From assembly GCA_934636425.1 (NCBI GenBank), contig CAKUAV010000051.1:1-17667 (forward strand): a stretch of 17,667 nt of DNA. The letters run 5' to 3'. The DNA is from an uncultured Clostridia bacterium (GTDB taxonomy: Bacteria; Bacillota; Clostridia; Christensenellales; Aristaeellaceae). The notes under the pieces were generated by a model that had not been told where the DNA came from, did no database searches, and saw nothing but the letters and a program-made list of their open reading frames with translations. This document shows positions 12,531-17,667 of this stretch, piece by piece. The stretch's first letter is position 1. Every line of letters starts with the position of its first letter. A program made the position numbers and the translations under genes.

Positions 12531-14825
12531 TCAGTCCTCCCAGCCGAACGGCTCGGGCAGCGACTGAATGACGTCCACATAGTGCAGCACGCGGTCCCTG
12601 TCGTAGTGCGGGAAGCCGCTCAGGAAGTGGTTGGCATGCTCCACGCCGTCGATTGTCCAGCGCAGCACAAACAGCTTCTGCGTTCCGGAGAGCACGCGCA
12701 GGCTGCCCACAGTGACGTTTTCATTGGCGGGGGAGAGCGTCTCGCCGGAGAGCAGAATCTCGCCGGTGTCGCCGTCCTCGACGCGCCAGCTGACGTTCTT
12801 CGTCAGGCAGCTGTCATTGCCCAGCACGACGCTGTGGTTCCAGCCATCCAGCTCGTCCATCATCAGGCAGATGGGCTTCTGAACGCGCTTTATGTAGTTG
12901 TAGGCCAGCTTTTTGGTGTAGTAATAGTCGACCACAGCGTCGGAGATCTGCGGCCAGCCGTCGATCATGTTCCACCAGATGATGCCGGTGCGCCGCCATT
13001 TCTTCAGGCGGGCGCGCTCGATGAAGAATTTCTTGGCCTCGGCCTGCACGATCTGCGACAGATGGCTGTACAGCGTCAGATCCTCGGGCACCTCGCCGAA
13101 GAAGATCTCCACCTGATCGGTCATGAGCATGATGCGGTTGTAGCCGCGCTCGCCGGCGGGCAGATAGTCGGTGTCGTGCGTGATCCAGACGCTGTTTGTC
13201 GTGCGCGGATAGAGCTTGTCCTCGGGAATGAACTTTTTGAGCGAGGATGGCGCGGGGCAGCCGTGATAGCCGCATTCGCTGATGAAATGCGCGGTGGAGT
13301 GCTTGTAGAAATCGTCCTTGAAGTAGGCGCGCGCCCCCCAGTTGTGCTGCTCGGGCACGTCGTAGCGGGCGATGCCCTCGGGAATGTAGGGCGAGGAGGG
13401 CAGATAGAGCCGGAAGGGATCGTTCACGCGCACCACGCGGGGCAGCACATCGCGGGTGATGGCGTTGTAGCGATTGGCCTCAATGGGGAATCGGCTGTGC
13501 AGGGCTTCGTCCACCTCATTGTCGCCCGCCCAGAGCAGTATGCAGGCATGGTTGCGCAGCTTGCGCACGACGGCGGTCGCTTCCTTCTCGATGGTCGCCT
13601 CGAACTCTGGCGTGGGCGGATAGGTGGAGCAGGCCATGGCAAAGTCCTGCCAGACCATAATGCCATATTCGTCGCACAGATCGAAGAAGGGATGATCCTC
13701 ATACACATTGCCGCCCCAGCAGCGCACGATGTTGCAGCCCGCGTCGTAGAACAGATCGAGCGCGGCCTTCACGCGGGAGGCGTCGCGGCTGTGCATCGCG
13801 TCCATAGGCACCCAGTTGCTGCCCTTGGCGAGTATCTTCACGCCGTTGCACTCGATGCGGAACTCGCCCTCGTCGTTCGCCGCCCACTTTGTGACGACGT
13901 TCAGCGTGCGTATGCCGACGCGCGTCCTGTACTCGTCGGCGACATGGCCGTTGTGGACGAGCTGAACGGTGACGCTGTAGAGCGCCTGCTCGCCGTAATG
14001 GCGCGGCCACCACAGCTTTGCGTTCGGCACGTCGATGTTCATGCTGCATGCGGTAAACAGCGCGGGCATTTCCCTGTCGAAAACACTCTCGCCGCATTCG
14101 CCGTGAACGCGTATGCTGAAGCCATCCATGTAAACGTCGTCGGTGTGGAAGCGGAAGGCGAGCGCGAGATGCGCCTTGCCGTCCGCGTCTATGTGATGTG
14201 TGGCGATATACACCTGCGTGAAGCGCTCGTCGGGCAGCGCCTCGAGCGTCACATCGCGCCACAGCCCTGCGGAGAGCAGGCGGGGCATGATGTCCCAGCC
14301 GAACATAGAGGGCGCCTTGCGTATGAGCGCGTACTCGGTGCGGCCGTCGTTGCCGCTGAGCATGACGGGATAGTCCTTATCGCGCACGGCGTTTATGGCG
14401 GAGCGTATGCGCACGCTCAGCGTGTTTTCGCCGCCGTAGTTGAGCGCGTTCGTCACGTCGAACTCCTGCTCGATGAACATATCGTCGCAGGAGCCGATCA
14501 GCTTTTCGTTGAGGAACACGTCGGCGTAGGTGTCGATGCCGCCGAAGCGCAGCACACATTTGCGGCCGTACATCTCCTCAGGCGCGATGAACGCGCGCTC
14601 GAACCACCACTGGTAGAACTCGTATTTGCGGAAGTTATAGATGTTCTCGGCGTAAAAGGGATCGTCCTCAATGCCGGCGCGCACCAGATCCAGCTCGACG
14701 TTGCCAGGCACAGCCGCGTCGATCGACGGCCAGGCAGCCAGCTTCATGGCAGCGGGCGTCTGGGGCATGGCGCCGTCCTCGGGATGGTAATACAGCTTCC
14801 AGTTTCCGGACAGTGATGTTTTCAT
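12531..14825 (-). CDS. Beta-mannosidase-like GH2 glycoside hydrolase
   Basis: Predicted retaining exo-beta-mannosidase of 764 residues, a little short of the usual 800 or more. An N-terminal jelly-roll sugar-binding domain (about 1-195) and an immunoglobulin-like domain (about 196-310) lead to a TIM barrel. GSNWVPMDAMHSR (335-347) and VRCWGGNVYED (367-377) are typical of GH2 beta-mannosidases. The acid/base is E437 in WAGDNEVDE and the nucleophile E517 in FISECGYHG; the usual WCGNNE is altered to WAGDNE. No signal peptide is visible, so it likely acts on imported oligosaccharides. GGAGGGAAG precedes ATG 14825. It heads an operon with the SIS gene. An exo-beta-glucosaminidase-like role is less likely. 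Confidence 0.9.
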   Translation of the reverse strand: MKTSLSGNWKLYYHPEDGAMPQTPAAMKLAAWPSIDAAVPGNVELDLVRAGIEDDPFYAENIYNFRKYEFYQWWFERAFIAPEEMYGRKCVLRFGGIDTYADVFLNEKLIGSCDDMFIEQEFDVTNALNYGGENTLSVRIRSAINAVRDKDYPVMLSGNDGRTEYALIRKAPSMFGWDIMPRLLSAGLWRDVTLEALPDERFTQVYIATHHIDADGKAHLALAFRFHTDDVYMDGFSIRVHGECGESVFDREMPALFTACSMNIDVPNAKLWWPRHYGEQALYSVTVQLVHNGHVADEYRTRVGIRTLNVVTKWAANDEGEFRIECNGVKILAKGSNWVPMDAMHSRDASRVKAALDLFYDAGCNIVRCWGGNVYEDHPFFDLCDEYGIMVWQDFAMACSTYPPTPEFEATIEKEATAVVRKLRNHACILLWAGDNEVDEALHSRFPIEANRYNAITRDVLPRVVRVNDPFRLYLPSSPYIPEGIARYDVPEQHNWGARAYFKDDFYKHSTAHFISECGYHGCPAPSSLKKFIPEDKLYPRTTNSVWITHDTDYLPAGERGYNRIMLMTDQVEIFFGEVPEDLTLYSHLSQIVQAEAKKFFIERARLKKWRRTGIIWWNMIDGWPQISDAVVDYYYTKKLAYNYIKRVQKPICLMMDELDGWNHSVVLGNDSCLTKNVSWRVEDGDTGEILLSGETLSPANENVTVGSLRVLSGTQKLFVLRWTIDGVEHANHFLSGFPHYDRDRVLHYVDVIQSLPEPFGWED

Positions 14826-14862
14826 CGGTGCTTCCCTCCATATTCATGGATTTTCCGAGGCT

Positions 14863-14892
14863 ATTATAACGCCGTACGGCGTGCGTTGTCCA
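14863..14892 (-). promoter_or_regulatory. Promoter of the beta-mannosidase operon
   Basis: On the minus strand TGGACA (14892-14887) and a perfect TATAAT (14868-14863) are 18 bases apart. The expected start is near 14856, with a leader of about 30 bases to the ATG. Confidence 0.7.
14869..14882. promoter_or_regulatory. Perfect 14-bp palindrome in the promoter spacer, likely operator
   Basis: ACGCCGTACGGCGT is its own reverse complement and lies directly against the -10 box, inside the -35/-10 spacer. Position and symmetry suggest a repressor site that would block RNA polymerase. No regulator gene is adjacent in the window. Confidence 0.6.
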
Positions 14893-14968
14893 GATGCGTC
14901 TTAAAGTTTTTTGCGCGCCGCTTTTGTCGCAATATGCAGAATTTGCGGCAAACCGATGCGCCGCTCGC

Positions 14969-15169
14969 TCAGGCGTCGAACGCGCGCAGAGAAAGCGCCT
15001 GCGCGGTCGAAGGATGCGCGTCGAAATGCGTCTGCATATGCGGCGACGGGGGCAGCGGCTCTGCGCCGTCCTCACGCGCGGCCGTCATGCGGTCGCTGCG
15101 CCGCGGCAGAATCATTGGATGGGCGGGAAGAACGTCCGCGCCGGGTCTGTCAAAGGGATTATGCGTCAC
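14969..15169 (-). CDS. Possible small protein, 66 residues
   Basis: Uncertain gene. The frame begins with GTG at 15169 after GGAGGTG at six to seven bases, and codes for a proline- and histidine-rich, probably disordered peptide (MTHNPFDRPGADVLPAHP at the start). Third codon positions are mostly G or C, like the surrounding genes, but high GC content alone can cause this. No family was recognised. Its ribosome site lies inside the 3' arm of a hairpin, so translation would be blocked unless the hairpin opens. Confidence 0.3.
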   Translation of the reverse strand: MTHNPFDRPGADVLPAHPMILPRRSDRMTAAREDGAEPLPPSPHMQTHFDAHPSTAQALSLRAFDA

Positions 15170-15224
15170 AAAAAACACCTCCGCACAGAGTGTAGCCATG
15201 CCGGGCGCGTTTCATGCGGAGTGT
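15170..15224 (-). terminator. Hairpin followed by a T-run; terminator or attenuator
   Basis: On the minus strand ACACTCCGCA (15224-15215) pairs with TGCGGAGGTGT (15185-15175) with one bulged G, around a 29-base loop, and six T residues follow. It could end transcripts coming from the DUF5107 gene or control the small ORF after it. The large loop lowers confidence. Confidence 0.5.
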
Positions 15225-15586
15225 GATTTGATAAATCGAAAAAGCGGCGCGTTATCCACAGCTCTTTCGGCCGCGCGTTTTGACGCCGCAAACCGCCATG
15301 CGGACGAAATATGCCGAACCGGACGCGCCGTTGAAGTCAAACGCCGGAATGCCGAGCGCGCCCGGCAGCATTGACCGCTTCGCCGCGCCAGCCGCCCCGC
15401 ATTCCCGCAGGTGTTTCGGGAAACTCCCACCCGCCGCAAACCGAAAGCTGCGATGTGCGGACGGCCTTGCTCTTCAGTGCGGCAGGGCGAGCGTATGAAT
15501 GGGACAGACGCTGCCGATTCACCGCCGGATGACACGCCGCGCAATCTGCCGGTCGTTGGAGCGCGCTTTGACGCGGAATATGGTTT

Positions 15587-15618
15587 GCGCGCGCCGCTTC
15601 TTTCGAAACGGCGCGCGC
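15587..15618. terminator. Perfect 10-bp stem just after the DUF5107 stop
   Basis: GCGCGCGCCG (15587-15596) and CGGCGCGCGC (15609-15618) form a perfect stem with a 12-base loop. No T-run follows on the minus strand, so it is more likely an RNA 3'-end stabilising structure or Rho-dependent signal than a classic terminator. Confidence 0.45.
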
Positions 15619-15628
15619 GGATGAACAA

Positions 15629-17593
15629 TCAGTGCATTCTGAAATCGAGCGCGTAGGGCAGAGGATACTGCTCGCGCGCCTCCTCGAGCGTGAGGCCGTG
15701 CTCCTTCATGTGGAGCTGCTCCCACAGCTGCCCCATGGACAGCTCGCCCTCGCGCACATCGGGCACGATCAGCGGGGCAAGCAGTATGGCGCGGGCTTCG
15801 TCATAGCGGCAAAGGCCGGTCAGCGCGGACACCTCGAGCGCCCTGACGCGCGGCACGTCGCGGATGACAGTCAGGCGGCTGATTGCGTCGTACAGCTCCT
15901 GATACAGCTCGGCTTCCAGCGCGGCGTTGCCGTATTTGAGGAACAGCGCGCGCTCCTCGGGGCGCAGGGAAAGCGCTTTGCGGCGCTCGGCGAGCGCGTC
16001 GGCCTTGCGATCCTCCATCTCGGCGATGTCGGCCAGCGCGTCGTGCGCCCAGGCGTTGTCCTCGAGCGCGAGCGAACGGGCGAACGCGTCCTTCGCGCCG
16101 CCGCGGTCGTCGGCCTTCCAGCGCGCCACGCCCAGCTGATACCAGCCGTTCCAGTCGCGATTTTCGAGCGCCTCGAGCCGCTCAAGCCAGGGCGCGGACG
16201 TCATGAAGGAGAGCGGCGCGTCGTCTTTGTTCGCGGCGGGCAGAACGCCGCCCAGCAGATTGAGCCACGGCTTTTCCGCATCGCCGATGGAATCGTCCGG
16301 GAAGAGGCAGACGTCGCTCAGCGGCGGCAGATTGTCGGCGGCGCGGCGCTTGTTTTCCAGCGCGCCCCAGCCCGCGCCATAGACGATCATATCGCCGTGG
16401 GCGTGGGCGATCTTCGCGGCGCGGCCGGCCTGCTCCTCGAGCAGCGCGCTCTGCGGGCAGAGTCTGTTGAGCGCCTCGGTCACGCGCGCGCCCGCCTCGG
16501 GATAGGGAAGGCTGGTCACGTCGTCCACATTGAGCTCGCCGTAGCCCTCAAGCCAGCTCCACACAGCGCCGGCGGGCATGGGGATGTGCTCGTTCTGAGT
16601 GTGCGCAAGGCCTGCCTGAATCTCGGCGTAGGTGGTGTGCTCGTCGGCGAGGAACTCCTGCCAGTGGCGGCCGCCCTTGTTCATGCCCCAGACGAACAGC
16701 TTGCGCCCGAGCAGGCGGTCGGTGGAGAACTGAACCAGTCCGCGCGTGCCGTGCTTGAGGGCGGCGATGTACTTGCGGTGGTTCTTCGGAATATCATAGA
16801 AGAAATCGACGGCGTGGCGCAGATTGACCGGGAAGCTGCCGTCAACGCCCTCGTACATGGGCACGGGCACGCGGGAGACGTGCAGGCTGCCCTCGCGGTA
16901 GTCGGTCATGATGGCGCCGTCGGCGGGCACGACGATGCGCGTGCCCTCGCCCTCGTTGACGGCGATGTTGCTCCACCAGTACATGGGGGTCTCGCCGTTG
17001 TCGGCGGGGTTTTCGATGGTCATCTGAACGAACAGAATCTCCGATTCCGGCGGCAGATAGGCCTCCACGCGATAGGCCACGCCGCGCAGGCGCTCAAATT
17101 CGAAGAAGCGCACGCCCGCGGTGCCGTCGTCGAGATGCAGCAGCTCGGTGAACATGGGCGAGCAGGTCATCATGTGATGGCCGCGCAGGCCGATGTTCCA
17201 TTCCACGCCGCCGGAGCACCATGCGTTGCGCAGCGCCAGATTGCGCGGCTGAACCACCGGATTGTGGCAGAGCAGCTCGCGGCCGTCCTTCCTGAGCGAC
17301 CACAGCCGGCCGCCCATCCAGGGCAGGAACTCGGCGCGTATGTGATCGTTCTCCAGCACGACGACGGTCTGCTTCTGGCAGGTCTTGTCCTGCGTGTAGT
17401 TGTCCTGAAACTGATAGGGCAGTATGGAGTTCACGTGTCCGTAGGTGAAATAGCGCGCGTCCTCCTCGGTCAGGCTCTCATCCCATGTGAGCTTTCGGGG
17501 CGCGGTCGGGGGCAGCTGCAGATCGGGCAGCGGGTTGTTTTTGTCCAGCCATGCCATGCTGAACGTCTGCTTTTCCTGAAAGACCTTACTCAT
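15629..17593 (-). CDS. DUF5107 domain protein with C-terminal TPR repeats
   Basis: A 654-residue soluble protein. Residues of about 40-340 match the DUF5107 type: VVVLENDHIRAEFLPWMGGRL (77-97) and SGGVEWNIGLRGHH (127-140) resemble the beta-sandwich of mutarotase-like and glycoside-related proteins, with possible sugar-binding aromatic residues. Residues of about 480-610 form helical repeats of the TPR kind (GWYQLGVARWKADDRGGAKDAF and the next units). DUF5107/TPR proteins often sit among carbohydrate-use genes, and here the neighbour is a beta-mannosidase, but no enzymatic activity can be assigned. AAAGGATG precedes ATG 17593. No signal peptide. Its promoter is unclear; a TAATAC near 17614-17619 could be a -10 box. 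Confidence 0.82.
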   Translation of the reverse strand: MSKVFQEKQTFSMAWLDKNNPLPDLQLPPTAPRKLTWDESLTEEDARYFTYGHVNSILPYQFQDNYTQDKTCQKQTVVVLENDHIRAEFLPWMGGRLWSLRKDGRELLCHNPVVQPRNLALRNAWCSGGVEWNIGLRGHHMMTCSPMFTELLHLDDGTAGVRFFEFERLRGVAYRVEAYLPPESEILFVQMTIENPADNGETPMYWWSNIAVNEGEGTRIVVPADGAIMTDYREGSLHVSRVPVPMYEGVDGSFPVNLRHAVDFFYDIPKNHRKYIAALKHGTRGLVQFSTDRLLGRKLFVWGMNKGGRHWQEFLADEHTTYAEIQAGLAHTQNEHIPMPAGAVWSWLEGYGELNVDDVTSLPYPEAGARVTEALNRLCPQSALLEEQAGRAAKIAHAHGDMIVYGAGWGALENKRRAADNLPPLSDVCLFPDDSIGDAEKPWLNLLGGVLPAANKDDAPLSFMTSAPWLERLEALENRDWNGWYQLGVARWKADDRGGAKDAFARSLALEDNAWAHDALADIAEMEDRKADALAERRKALSLRPEERALFLKYGNAALEAELYQELYDAISRLTVIRDVPRVRALEVSALTGLCRYDEARAILLAPLIVPDVREGELSMGQLWEQLHMKEHGLTLEEAREQYPLPYALDFRMH

Positions 17594-17667
17594 GACGGTT
17601 CATCCTTTCTGATTCGTATTACCAGAGCGTCATTGGGAGGAATGGGTCGAGACGAATCGCCGAACAG

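Larger units (their letters stand above)
14883..15628. other. Long intergenic stretch with no firm gene
   Basis: About 750 bases separate the beta-mannosidase promoter from the DUF5107 stop. Only a weak candidate small ORF (14969-15169, minus), a hairpin ahead of it (15170-15224) and a perfect stem near the DUF5107 stop (15587-15618) were seen. Other open frames lack start signals. A single TTATCCACA at 15252-15260 matches the DnaA box consensus but is isolated. Confidence 0.5.

Noticed and set aside
11856..14816. Very long plus-strand open frame of 986 codons
   Set aside because: It lies antisense to the beta-mannosidase and SIS genes, both of which have clear catalytic motifs and ribosome sites. 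The frame is a by-product of high GC codon use.
15252..15260. DnaA box TTATCCACA
   Set aside because: A single perfect match with no cluster, no AT-rich unwinding region and no dnaA or dnaN nearby; expected by chance at genome scale.
15212..15656. Small frames on both strands beside the DUF5107 stop (138 aa minus, 81 aa plus)
   Set aside because: No convincing ribosome site, Arg/Ser/Ala-rich composition and overlap with the DUF5107 gene end or its hairpin.

Overview
The window reads as a chromosomal segment of a GC-rich Clostridia-type Firmicute. The basis is family membership: a DUF2975/YozG pair, a DUF4317 protein, a tsaE-tsaB-rimI run, an ECF riboflavin S component behind an FMN riboswitch, strong AGGAGG-type Shine-Dalgarno sites and sigma-A-like promoters. 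Nothing here fixes a genus. No phage, transposase, CRISPR array, rRNA or tRNA was seen.

Layout. 1-758 (+) is the tail of a NupQ/YufQ-type nucleoside or simple-sugar ABC permease, then a terminator. 932-2197 (+) is a GH29 alpha-L-fucosidase with its own promoter and a downstream hairpin. 2250-2870 has no convincing gene and holds a 54-bp tandem repeat. 2915-4588 (-) is tsaE-tsaB-rimI, tightly packed and ended by a terminator. 4768-5640 (-) is ribU with a terminator-type FMN riboswitch and promoter. 5875-7595 (+) runs from a consensus promoter through a DUF2975 membrane protein, a YozG-like regulator, a conserved hypothetical (with its own likely promoter) and a small lipoprotein. 7616-10930 (+) holds a CmpB-like membrane/coiled-coil protein, an SGNH hydrolase, a two-helix membrane protein and a DUF4317 protein. 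10930-11940 is a gene-free convergent region with a 41-bp doublet, a strong terminator and an array of about five and a half 139-140-bp units. 11946-14825 (-) is a GH2 beta-mannosidase followed by a GmhA-type SIS isomerase, behind a promoter whose spacer holds a 14-bp perfect palindrome. 14883-15628 is mostly empty apart from one possible small ORF and two hairpins. 15629-17593 (-) is a DUF5107/TPR protein.

How it fits together. The fucosidase, beta-mannosidase, SIS isomerase and DUF5107 protein suggest use of host or plant glycans. Neither glycosidase has a visible signal peptide, so cleavage probably happens inside the cell after oligosaccharide import. The remaining genes are housekeeping (t6A tRNA modification, ribosomal protein acetylation, riboflavin uptake) or small envelope proteins of unknown role.

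The least explained parts are the long intergenic tandem repeats. They lie in the two main convergent gaps, do not look like protein-coding repeats, and share a TTCGCGAGCA core between otherwise unrelated units.
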